From contig OMSM01000210.1 in assembly GCA_900313745.1 (NCBI GenBank), positions 1 through 13,778 of the forward strand: a DNA stretch of 13,778 nucleotides. Reading direction: 5' to 3'. A program made the translations under genes and the position numbers. Under the pieces are notes generated by a model that made no database searches, was not told the DNA's origin, and saw only the letters and a list, made by a program, of their open reading frames with translations. Below, piece by piece: positions 1 to 6,803 of the stretch (positions within the stretch are counted from its first letter, which is position 1; each line of letters begins with the position of its first letter). This DNA comes from an uncultured Lachnospiraceae bacterium (GTDB lineage: Bacteria; Bacillota; Clostridia; Lachnospirales; Lachnospiraceae).

Positions 1-537
1 AAGAACGACCAGGCGGTGGAGATGGTCTCCAGCCTCTCCAACTATTTCCGGTCTTTTCTTTCCAACGGCAAGGATATCATCTCCTTCCGGGAGGAAATCC
101 TTCATGTGCGCAGCTACCTGGAGATACAGCAGGTCCGCTACAAGGATATCCTTCAGTATGAGCTGCGGACGGATCCGGAACTGGATGAATGCCTGATTCC
201 GAAAATGACGGTACAGCCTCTTGTCGAAAATGCGATTTATCACGGGATTAAGTCAAAGCGCGGCGGAGGCAGCATCACAATAAGCACCAGGCGGGAGGGA
301 GATAAAGCGGTGCTTGCGGTCCGGGATACCGGAGTCGGGATGTCGCCGGAGACACTGGGGAAACTCCGGGAATCGCTGGAAAGCAGCGAAGGTACGGGCT
401 TCGGCCTTATGGCCTCGTACAAGCGGCTGAAGCTGATGTTCGACAGGGATCTGGATTTCCGGCTGGAGAGTGAGGAAAGCGAGGGAACGGCGGTGACGAT
501 CTGCATTCCCATGAGGACGGAGGAAGGCCATGCGTAA
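1..537 (+). CDS. Sensor histidine kinase, LytS/YehU type (3' part only)
   Basis: The reading frame is open from base 1 and ends at TAA 535-537, so the start and N-terminal part lie outside the window. What remains is the end of the His_kinase (PF06580-type) dimerisation/phosphoacceptor domain, including the family-typical stretch around SYLEIQQVRYKD, followed by a HATPase_c domain. The N-box (QPLVENAIYHGI, Asn codon 229-231), a G1 box (DTGVGM) and a G2 box (GTGFGLMASYKRL) are intact, so the ATP-binding half looks functional. The usual phosphoacceptor motif (family form QxxPHFLFN) would lie upstream and is not visible. In Clostridia such kinases usually sit in the membrane with an AraC/LytTR-type response regulator; none is visible here, and it may lie upstream. 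The gene overlaps the next one, a sugar-binding lipoprotein, by 8 bases. This suggests translational coupling and a kinase that reads the ligand state of that protein. Confidence 0.93.
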   Translation, partial: KNDQAVEMVSSLSNYFRSFLSNGKDIISFREEILHVRSYLEIQQVRYKDILQYELRTDPELDECLIPKMTVQPLVENAIYHGIKSKRGGGSITISTRREGDKAVLAVRDTGVGMSPETLGKLRESLESSEGTGFGLMASYKRLKLMFDRDLDFRLESEESEGTAVTICIPMRTEEGHA

Positions 538-1546
538 AGCTGCGGGGAAGAGATTCCGCTTATTGTGCTGTCTTTGTTCGGTTCTTATCCTTGTCTGCCA
601 GGCGCTTTACGGCTGCGGGGAAAAGGACGTGCCGGTCCGCGATGAGAAGCTGATCCGCGTGGGTTTCTCCCAGGTCGGGTCGGAGTCGGACTGGCGCATG
701 GCAAATACCGCGTCCATGATCAGCGCTCTCAGCGAAAGCAGCGGGTTTGAACTGATCTTCGACAATGCCAAACAGCGGCAGGAGAACCAGTTCCTTGCAA
801 TCCGCAATTTCATTCAGCAGGACGTGGACTATATCGTTCTTGCCCCGATCGCCGAATCCGGATGGGATGATGTACTGCAGGAAGCAAAGAATGCGGGAAT
901 ACCGGTTATTATTGTGGACAGGCAGATCGATGTTGGTGACGAAAGCCTCTATACCAGCTGGGTTGGCTCCAATTTCCTCGCGGAGGGGGAGAGAGCGATC
1001 CGCTGGCTTGAGGGAGCAATCCAGCAGCAGGGCCGCCTGAACCAGCCGCTCCGCATCCTGCACATTCAGGGAACGGACGGGGCGACGGCGCAGATCCAGA
1101 GAACCAAGGCGCTCAATGACGCGGTCAGGACACATCCGGGGTGGACCGTCGTCTCCAGGCTTAAGGGCGAATATACCGAGGCCAAGGCGTATGAGCTTGT
1201 CCGCGACTTCTTAAGCAGCGGCGAGCCGATCGATGTTATCTACAGCGAAAACGACAATATGAGCTTCGGGGCGATCCGGGCACTGGATGAAGCCGGGATC
1301 AGCTATGGCCGGGACGGGGACGTGATGATCATCTCGTTCGACGCGGTCCGGGACGCGCTTAAGCTTTGTCTCGAGGGAAAGATCAATATCTGCGTCGAAT
1401 GCAATCCGCTGCACGGTCCGAGGGTCGCCTCTCTTATCACGCAGCTGGAATCCGGTGAGACGCCGCCGAAGCTGACCTACGTCGATGAGACGTTTTTCTC
1501 CTCCGGAGTGCTGAGCGAGGAACTGATAGAAGAGCGCGAGTACTGA
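530..1546 (+). CDS. YtfQ-like sugar-binding lipoprotein, probable sensor partner of the histidine kinase
   Basis: This is a 338-residue periplasmic-binding-protein (type 1, sugar) lipoprotein. The N-terminus is basic and hydrophobic, with a lipobox LYGC that would be cleaved before Cys29. The mature part resembles E. coli YtfQ, the galactofuranose-binding protein, very closely: VGFSQVGSESDWR near the start, a QEN..AIRNFI segment, LAPI..SGWD.VL.EAK, a DRQIDV hinge motif, and ENDNM in the C-terminal lobe. The start ATG 530 lies inside the kinase gene and is preceded by GGAGG at about 519-523. The gene is not next to permease genes. It is coupled to the kinase gene and followed by a terminator, so I infer that it is the extracellular sensor of a three-component system rather than the transport subunit. 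Recruitment to the importer as an alternative binding protein is also possible. Confidence 0.9.
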   Translation: MRKAAGKRFRLLCCLCSVLILVCQALYGCGEKDVPVRDEKLIRVGFSQVGSESDWRMANTASMISALSESSGFELIFDNAKQRQENQFLAIRNFIQQDVDYIVLAPIAESGWDDVLQEAKNAGIPVIIVDRQIDVGDESLYTSWVGSNFLAEGERAIRWLEGAIQQQGRLNQPLRILHIQGTDGATAQIQRTKALNDAVRTHPGWTVVSRLKGEYTEAKAYELVRDFLSSGEPIDVIYSENDNMSFGAIRALDEAGISYGRDGDVMIISFDAVRDALKLCLEGKINICVECNPLHGPRVASLITQLESGETPPKLTYVDETFFSSGVLSEELIEEREY

Positions 1547-1578
1547 AGCGCGCGATCCGGTGTCATCGGCATAAGAAT

Positions 1579-2640
1579 TCATCCGCTTGCCCGTTTCCTT
1601 AATGCCCATCTTAGGCTTAGGGAACGGGCATTTTTTCCGTTGATGATCTCAAGAAGTGCCCTGGCCGCCGCCGTGCCGGTCTGGTATCGCTCCTGTGCAA
1701 GGGAAGTGATCGGGACGCTGCCAAGGGGGCAGTAATAGCTGTTGTCAAAACTTACGACGGCGATGTCTTCCGGAACCCGCAGCCCTGACTTAAGGAGTAT
1801 ACGGATCAGCGGAAAGGCGATTTCGTCGTTGTGGCACAGCACCGCGTCCAGACCGGAGAGGTGTGTTTCGACGTACTTCTCCAGCCAGGAATCCGAGCCG
1901 GCCAGAAGTTCTCTTCTCGCCCCGGTATCATACCAGACGACGGCGCCCTCATCCACGGGACAGCCGTTCTTTATCAGTTCTGATATATATCCGTAATATC
2001 GTTCCTGTCCGCGGAGATCATCGCTCCTGAAAATACCGCCGATCCTGCCGCGGCCCTTTCCAATAAGATACCGGACAAGCAATATCGCCCCGCCCTCGCT
2101 GTCCTCCCGGACGGTGACGGCACTGATCGGGAGGGAAACAGGCGCGTTAAGCAGGACCAGTGGAATTTCCTGCTGCACTGCGGCGCTCAGCAGGTCCCAG
2201 TTGGGATTGGGAAGGGCGCTTTTTGCTGTCTCCATCACTATTCCCGCGGGAGGGTTCCGCAGAAGGGAGGAAAGGATCTCCCGCTCGGCCATGACCTGGT
2301 TTCCGGTGGAGAAGGCCTCTGCAGTATACCCCTCCGGTCCGCAGACAGCCTCAATATCCCTGATCAGTTTTGGATACAGGTACTCCTCTGTGTTCTCGAC
2401 AATAACAGCGATTCTGCTGCCGGAGTTCCCGCCGCCGGACAGATAAGTGCCGCTTCCGTGGCGGCGCCTGATCAGGCCTTCCTCCTCAAGGACGGAAAGG
2501 GCGTGGCGGACTGTCTGTCTGCTGCATCCATATCTTTCGGCGAGTTCCGTTTCCCCCGGAAGCTTTGCCTTGCCCTGGCGCCGGAGTCTTGTGCACATGC
2601 GCCTCAGCTGTGCTGCCAAAGTAAGATATTTTGCGGGCAT
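1579..2640 (-). CDS. GntR-HTH / LacI-domain transcriptional repressor (AraR-type architecture)
   Basis: This 353-residue regulator starts at ATG 2640-2638 (minus), preceded by AAAGGAG (2654-2648) at a 7-base spacing. Residues 1 to about 70 form a GntR-family winged helix-turn-helix: LPGETELAERYGCSRQTVRHAL, then EEEGLIRRRHGSGTYL, the usual GntR wing motif. The rest is a LacI/periplasmic-binding-like effector domain with recognisable late motifs (CHNDEIAF, LRVPEDIAVVSFDN, ITSLAQ). The same fusion occurs in Bacillus subtilis AraR, the arabinose repressor (362 residues). The gene diverges from the sugar transport operon starting at 3002 and converges on the kinase operon. It probably controls one or both and is released by an imported sugar or its metabolite. 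The effector cannot be told from the sequence. Its last codons overlap the terminator of the opposing operon. Confidence 0.9.
   Translation of the reverse strand: MPAKYLTLAAQLRRMCTRLRRQGKAKLPGETELAERYGCSRQTVRHALSVLEEEGLIRRRHGSGTYLSGGGNSGSRIAVIVENTEEYLYPKLIRDIEAVCGPEGYTAEAFSTGNQVMAEREILSSLLRNPPAGIVMETAKSALPNPNWDLLSAAVQQEIPLVLLNAPVSLPISAVTVREDSEGGAILLVRYLIGKGRGRIGGIFRSDDLRGQERYYGYISELIKNGCPVDEGAVVWYDTGARRELLAGSDSWLEKYVETHLSGLDAVLCHNDEIAFPLIRILLKSGLRVPEDIAVVSFDNSYYCPLGSVPITSLAQERYQTGTAAARALLEIINGKNARSLSLRWALRKRASG
1588..1636 (+). terminator. Rho-independent terminator of the kinase/binding-protein operon
   Basis: Left arm TGCCCGTTTCC (1588-1598) pairs with GGGAACGGGCA (1620-1630), 11 bp with one G-T wobble, and TTTTTT follows at 1631-1636. 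The 21-base loop can form a small inner GCC/GGC stem (1604-1606 with 1614-1616). It begins about 40 bases after the stop of the binding-protein gene. It lies inside the last codons of the convergent regulator gene, so those codons also encode the terminator arms. Confidence 0.85.
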
Positions 2641-2792
2641 GAGGTGCTCCTTTTCTGATTCCGGCGGAGACAGAACGAGGATTTTTAACGGGTTTTGCCC
2701 TGATCCGCAGGATAAAAAAGATACGCTTTTCCGTTCTTAATGATTTTTGCCATAAGCGGCCGGAGAGCATACCGCGCCGGAATCGTAGATAA

Positions 2793-2821
2793 TTGACCTA
2801 AAATTAACCGATAATCATAAA
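2793..2821 (+). promoter_or_regulatory. Candidate sigma-A promoter for the transport operon
   Basis: TTGACC (2793-2798, five of six matches to the -35 consensus) is followed after 17 bases by CATAAA (2816-2821, four of six to TATAAT). The surrounding DNA is AT-rich. This would give a leader of about 170 bases before ATG 3002 and would place the GAAGTTGTA repeats downstream of the start point, in a road-block position suited to a repressor. Confidence 0.4.
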
Positions 2822-2837
2822 TAAACACTCTTTTCGC

Positions 2838-2878
2838 GAAGTTGTACTCTTTTTGATTATAGCATACGGAAGTTGTAT
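2838..2878 (+). promoter_or_regulatory. Pair of GAAGTTGTA direct repeats, candidate operator
   Basis: GAAGTTGTA occurs at 2838-2846 and again at 2869-2877. The starts are 31 bases apart, about three helical turns, so both sites face the same side of the DNA. Each contains TTGTAC or TTGTAT, like the half-site of the B. subtilis AraR operator (recalled consensus ATTTGTACGTACAAAT). The inverted form ATACAAAT appears twice more, at 4105-4112 and 4129-4136, in the gap between the binding-protein and ATPase genes. Binding by the GntR/LacI regulator at 1579-2640 is an inference. An AraC-type response regulator, which often recognises direct repeats, is an alternative. Confidence 0.4.
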
Positions 2879-3001
2879 TTATCTGATTTCACGTATTTGC
2901 CCGCAGGGCGCTCTGCGCCGTTGACTGAGCCCCGCACGGAGTGTTTTCATAGACGCAGAGGGACATGATCCCGCACACACTTCAGCCAAGGAGGAAAAGC
3001 A

Positions 3002-4093
3002 ATGAAAAAGATTATCGCGATTGTACTTTCTGCCTGTATGTTATTCGTGATGGCCGGATGTGCTGCCGCTCCGGCAGCTGCGCCGGCAGCCCCTGCAGCA
3101 GAGGCTGCTGCCGAGGAGCCCGCAGCGGAAGAGCCCGCCGCCGAGGAGGCCGTCGTCGAGGAGGCTGCCGCCGAGGAGCCTGCGGCACCTGCCGAGGGCC
3201 TGATCAAGGTCGGTGTGGTCAACAACCCTCCTTCAGAGTCCGGCTACCGCGAGGCGAACGTGAATGACTTCACCAATGTCTTCACGGAAGAGAACGGCTA
3301 TGACGCGAAGTTCTTCTACAGCATCAAGAACGATGAGCAGCTCTCCGCAGCCCGCCAGTTCATCACCGACGGTGTGGATTACCTCCTGATCTCCGCAGCG
3401 GAGACCACCGGATGGGATGCCGTCCTGAAGGATGCACAGGACAACGGCGTCGGCGTCTTCCTGTTTGACCGCATGATCGACTGCGATCCCGATCTGTTTG
3501 AGGCTGCTGTTGTTTCCGATATGGCACAGGAAGGTGAGACCGCTGTCAACTGGCTGCTCTCCCTTGATCTTCCGGAGTACAATGTCATCCACATCCAGGG
3601 CGCGATGGGTTCTGACGCGCAGCTCGGCCGCACGGGAGCTCTTGACGAGCAGTTCGAGTCCGGCAAGATGAACAAGGTCGTCCAGCAGACCGCAACCTGG
3701 GATGAAGGCGAAGCGAAGAAGATCGTGGAAGCCGTCATCAACTCCAAGGAGCCCTTCAATGTTATCTACGCAGAGAACGACGGCATGGCCAAGGGCGCTG
3801 TCGCAGCTCTCGATGAGAACGGAATCACCCACGGCGTGGACAAGGACGTCGTCGTTATGGGATTTGACTGCAACAAGTGGGCTCTCCGCGAGCTGCTCGC
3901 AGGCAACTGGAACTATGACGGACAGTGCAGCCCGTTCCAGGCACAGGTGATCAGCGACATGATCCAGACCCTTCAGAACGGCGGTACCATTGAGGGCCTC
4001 AACGATGCCAAGCAGATCATCTCCGTGGAGAAAGGCTTCGATGCCCGTGAGATTACCGAGGAGGATATCGCAGCATACGGCCTCGGCGAGTAA
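3002..4093 (+). CDS. Sugar ABC transporter substrate-binding lipoprotein (YtfQ-like, transport subunit)
   Basis: This is a 363-residue lipoprotein whose lipobox is MAGC, with Cys20 as the lipidated residue. Residues 21-66 are an Ala/Glu/Pro stalk that should hold the binding domain off the membrane. The type 1 sugar-binding domain follows from about residue 67 (IKVGVVNNPPSESGYRE, DGVDYLLISAAETTGWDAVL, FDRMID, YAENDGMAKGA, MGFDCNKWALR). It shares the SES-x-aromatic-R, DR-x-ID and ND-x-M landmarks with the sensor-side paralogue at 530-1546 but is clearly more diverged from E. coli YtfQ. It is the first gene of the transporter operon and is followed by the ATPase and two permease genes. It therefore captures the sugar for import, probably a furanose such as galactofuranose or arabinofuranose (family inference). 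A strong ribosome binding site (AAGGAGG, 7-base spacing) fits high expression. Confidence 0.92.
   Translation: MKKIIAIVLSACMLFVMAGCAAAPAAAPAAPAAEAAAEEPAAEEPAAEEAVVEEAAAEEPAAPAEGLIKVGVVNNPPSESGYREANVNDFTNVFTEENGYDAKFFYSIKNDEQLSAARQFITDGVDYLLISAAETTGWDAVLKDAQDNGVGVFLFDRMIDCDPDLFEAAVVSDMAQEGETAVNWLLSLDLPEYNVIHIQGAMGSDAQLGRTGALDEQFESGKMNKVVQQTATWDEGEAKKIVEAVINSKEPFNVIYAENDGMAKGAVAALDENGITHGVDKDVVVMGFDCNKWALRELLAGNWNYDGQCSPFQAQVISDMIQTLQNGGTIEGLNDAKQIISVEKGFDAREITEEDIAAYGLGE
3113..3187 (+). repeat. Five degenerate 15-bp tandem repeats encoding an EE[P/A]xx stalk
   Basis: Codons 38-62 of the binding lipoprotein are five consecutive pentads: EEPAA, EEPAA, EEAVV, EEAAA, EEPAA. Each corresponds to a 15-base unit of the form GAGGAGCCCGCAGCG with mostly third-position changes. 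The array forms most of the acidic linker between lipid anchor and sugar-binding domain and could vary in copy number between strains. Confidence 0.8.
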
Positions 4094-4143
4094 TCGGATG
4101 CAGGATACAAATTAGTTCATACCAGGTCATACAAATCAAAAAA

Positions 4144-4190
4144 CGCGGTGTGGATGAGTGGAGAAATCCGCCGTCTGCACCGCGCTTTTT
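4144..4190 (+). terminator. Intercistronic terminator/attenuator between binding protein and ATPase genes
   Basis: CGCGGTG (4144-4150) pairs perfectly with CACCGCG (4178-4184), and CTTTTT follows (4185-4190). An inner GGAT/ATCC pairing (4152-4155 with 4166-4169) stiffens the loop. No gene ends here except the upstream binding protein, and the ATPase gene begins 27 bases later. I infer partial termination or 3'-end protection that makes binding protein in excess over the membrane parts, as is common in binding-protein-dependent operons. Confidence 0.75.
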
Positions 4191-4216
4191 AAGAGAAACA
4201 CAGGGGAGTAACGCGG

Positions 4217-5722
4217 ATGGAGAACGATGTCGTTTTGACGATGCGCGGAATCTGCAAGTCATTTCCGAATGTCAAGGCACTGGATCATGTGGATTTCACG
4301 CTGAGAAAGGGAAGAATTCATGCGCTGATGGGAGAAAACGGCGCCGGCAAGTCGACGCTGATCAAGGTGCTGACCGGTGTCTATTCCATGGATGAAGGGG
4401 AAATCCGCATCGACGGGATTGAGGATGCCATTCATATCCGCTCTCCCCAGGAAGCACAGAATTTCGGCATCAGTACGGTTTATCAGGAGATCACGCTCTG
4501 CCCGAACCTTACGGTTGCCGAGAATATGTTCATCGGAAGAAGCCCCGGAAAGACCGTCGACTGGAAGACAATGGAAAAGAAGGCGGGGGAGCTTCTGGAT
4601 AACCTTGGAATACCCGCAAGGCCGAAGCAGCAGCTCGGCAGCTGCTCTCTGGCGGTGCAGCAGATGGTGGCAATCGCAAGGGCTGTGGATACCGAGTGCA
4701 AGGTCCTGATCCTCGACGAGCCGACCTCCTCCCTGGATGAGAACGAGGTGGAGATGCTGTTCAGGCTGATGCGTGATTTAAGGGAGCGCGGCGTAGGAAT
4801 CATCTTTGTCACCCACTTTCTGGAGCAGGTGTACGAGGTCAGTGACGATATCACGGTGCTAAGGAACGGTGAGCTCGTCGGGGAATATGAGGTGAAGGAT
4901 CTTCCCCAGGTAGAGCTGGTCGCGAAAATGATCGGCAAGGACCTGGAGGAGCTCTCCGTGATAAAGGGCAGGGATAAAGGCGCGGATGAGCAGGCAGAGA
5001 TGCTTTATGAGGCAGAGGGCCTGTCCAGCAGCGAGAGCCGCCCCTTCGATTTTCATATTGCAAAGGGCGAAGTGAACGGCTTTACCGGGCTTCTTGGTTC
5101 CGGAAGAAGCGAGAGCGTGCGCGCTATTTTCGGCGCCGATCCGGTGACCGGCGGGAAAACCTCGATAGAGGGAAAAGCCGTCAGAATCAACAAGCCTCTT
5201 GACGCGATGCGGAACGGAATCGGCTACCTCGCGGAGGACCGGAAGGGTGACGGAATCATCGCGGACCTGTCCGTCCGCGACAACATTATTCTGGCTCTCC
5301 AGGTGATCCGGGGCATCGGGCATCCCTTCTCCAGGGCCCAGGCGGAGGCCTTCGCTGATGAGTATATCAAAGCGCTGGACATCAAGACCGCGTCGAAAGA
5401 TACCCCTGTGGGGTCACTGTCCGGCGGCAACCAGCAGAAGGTGATCCTGGCAAGATGGCTCCTTACTCATCCCAAGTATCTGATCCTGGATGAGCCGACA
5501 AGAGGAATCGATGTCGGCACGAAGACCGAGATCCAGAAGCTGGTGATAAAACTCGCGGAGGAGGGTATGGGTATTACCTTTATTTCTTCCGAAATAGAGG
5601 AGATGCTCCGGACCTGTTCCCGCCTGATCGTCATGAGGGACAGGAATATCGTCGGAGAACTCAGGGGAGACGAACTGACCCAGGAGCGCGTAATGCGCAC
5701 TATAGCGGGAGGGGGGAACTGA
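4217..5722 (+). CDS. ytfR: Sugar ABC transporter ATP-binding protein, two fused nucleotide-binding domains (YtfR-like)
   Basis: This 501-residue cytoplasmic ATPase energises the importer. The first domain has Walker A GENGAGKST (residues 39-47), a relaxed signature SLAVQQ (144-149) and Walker B LILDEPTSSLD (Asp167-Glu168). The second has a degenerate P-loop GLLGSGRSE (291-299) without the GK[ST] core, a canonical LSGGNQQ signature (401 onward) and Walker B LILDEPTRGID (Asp425-Glu426). One intact and one degenerate ATP site is normal for the RbsA/MglA/YtfR group, whose members are about 500 residues. The start ATG 4217 follows AGGGGAG by about 9 bases. The stop is one base before the next start, so translation is likely coupled. 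The YtfR assignment rests on similarity and on the neighbouring YtfT/YjfF-like pair. The sugar transported is not proven. Confidence 0.93.
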   Translation: MENDVVLTMRGICKSFPNVKALDHVDFTLRKGRIHALMGENGAGKSTLIKVLTGVYSMDEGEIRIDGIEDAIHIRSPQEAQNFGISTVYQEITLCPNLTVAENMFIGRSPGKTVDWKTMEKKAGELLDNLGIPARPKQQLGSCSLAVQQMVAIARAVDTECKVLILDEPTSSLDENEVEMLFRLMRDLRERGVGIIFVTHFLEQVYEVSDDITVLRNGELVGEYEVKDLPQVELVAKMIGKDLEELSVIKGRDKGADEQAEMLYEAEGLSSSESRPFDFHIAKGEVNGFTGLLGSGRSESVRAIFGADPVTGGKTSIEGKAVRINKPLDAMRNGIGYLAEDRKGDGIIADLSVRDNIILALQVIRGIGHPFSRAQAEAFADEYIKALDIKTASKDTPVGSLSGGNQQKVILARWLLTHPKYLILDEPTRGIDVGTKTEIQKLVIKLAEEGMGITFISSEIEEMLRTCSRLIVMRDRNIVGELRGDELTQERVMRTIAGGGN

Positions 5723-5723
5723 T

Positions 5724-6803
5724 ATGCGAAAAAGCAAGGCATCCGTATTCTTTGCGAATAATTCACAGCTGCTGATCCCTGTTATCGCCATTGTTATCCT
5801 TGTGATCTTCAATTTATTCCGGGATCCCTCATTCTTTTCCGTAAGTCTCGGAACCAACAACAGCGGATATCCGGTGTTTCAGGGCAACCTGATCGCGATC
5901 TTGAACGGCGCTTCCGAGCTGGTGATCCTTGCAATGGGAATGACACTTGTCACGGCAGCCTCCGGAGGACAGGACATTTCGGTCGGCGCGCTCGCGGCCA
6001 TCGCCGGAAGTGTTTTTGTCAAGGTGATAAAGAGCGGGGCATCCATTTCACCGCTCCTGGTTGCAGGCGCGTTTCTTATGTGCTGTGCCGCCGCGATGCT
6101 CTTCGGCGCGCTTAACGGCACACTGGTGGCGGTTTTCGGCATACAGCCGATGATCGCGACGCTGATTCTCTTTACCTGCGGGCGGAGCATCGCCTACTGG
6201 ATCAACGGCGGAGCGACGCCGACCGTGGAAAGCGCGATTATCACGGCGATCGGAGGATTTATCCCCGGAATTCCGGTTCCCACGCCGATACTTATCGTGA
6301 TCGCCGCGGGCGTGCTGTTCTGGCTCCTGTTCCGGATGACGACGCTCAGGCTTTATATCCAGTCCGTCGGAATCAATCAGCGCGCCGCAAGGCTTAACGG
6401 GATCAATTTCGTCGCGATGAAGCTCCTGGTCTTTATTATTCTGGGAGCATGCTGCGCGATTGCCGGCGTGATCGGCGTCAGCCGCTTAAGCCTGATCAAC
6501 CACGAGACACTGCTGATCAATATCGAGATGGACGCGATCCTTGCCGTGGCCATCGGCGGCAACAGTCTTGGAGGAGGGCGCTTCAGGCTTGTCGGCTCCG
6601 TTCTCGGAGCATACGCGATCCAGATGCTGACCATTACGCTCTACGCGATGAAAGTACCCTCCACGGACGTGAAGGCATATAAGGCGATCGTGATTATCTT
6701 CCTTGTTGTGATGGGGTCGCCTGTAGTCAAGGATGCCATGGACCGGCTCCTTAAGAAACTGAACGCGGGACGGGAGAGCAGTGCCGGAAAGGCGGTGGAA
6801 TAA
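5724..6803 (+). CDS. ytfT: Sugar ABC transporter permease (YtfT-like)
   Basis: This is a 359-residue polytopic membrane protein of the BPD_transp_2 (RbsC-type) family. The first hydrophobic helix is at about residues 13-31, and several more follow. Family landmarks include GMTLVTAASGGQDISVGA in the first third, a GINQRAARLNGIN cytoplasmic loop, and AIGGNSLGGGRF with LVGSVLGAYAIQML near the end. It should form one half of the membrane channel, with the YjfF-like protein as the other half. The start ATG 5724 lies 2 bases after the ATPase stop codon's first G and is preceded by a purine-rich GGGAGGGGGG (5707-5716). The stop directly abuts the next ATG (6801-6803, then 6804). It is slightly longer than E. 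coli YtfT (341 residues). Confidence 0.92.
   Translation: MRKSKASVFFANNSQLLIPVIAIVILVIFNLFRDPSFFSVSLGTNNSGYPVFQGNLIAILNGASELVILAMGMTLVTAASGGQDISVGALAAIAGSVFVKVIKSGASISPLLVAGAFLMCCAAAMLFGALNGTLVAVFGIQPMIATLILFTCGRSIAYWINGGATPTVESAIITAIGGFIPGIPVPTPILIVIAAGVLFWLLFRMTTLRLYIQSVGINQRAARLNGINFVAMKLLVFIILGACCAIAGVIGVSRLSLINHETLLINIEMDAILAVAIGGNSLGGGRFRLVGSVLGAYAIQMLTITLYAMKVPSTDVKAYKAIVIIFLVVMGSPVVKDAMDRLLKKLNAGRESSAGKAVE

Larger units (their letters stand above)
2641..3001. promoter_or_regulatory. Divergent control region between repressor and transport operon
   Basis: This is a 361-base gene-free stretch between two divergent genes. Bases about 2780-2890 are markedly AT-rich and hold the promoter candidate and repeats described separately. 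Bases 2838-2840 complete a small palindrome TTCGCGAA (2833-2840). Bases 2907-2919 form a GGCGC-TCT-GCGCC mini-hairpin in the presumed 5' leader. The sequence AAGGAGG at 2988-2994, 7 bases before ATG 3002, is a near-perfect ribosome binding site for the binding-protein gene. On the minus strand a TATAAT occurs at 2861-2856, but with no good -35, so the repressor promoter is only a guess. I saw no CcpA-type cre palindrome. Confidence 0.6.

Noticed and set aside
2947..3225. Ala/Ser-rich minus-strand frame of 92 codons
   Set aside because: It is produced by the Glu/Ala/Pro tandem repeat read on the opposite strand, with no ribosome binding site.
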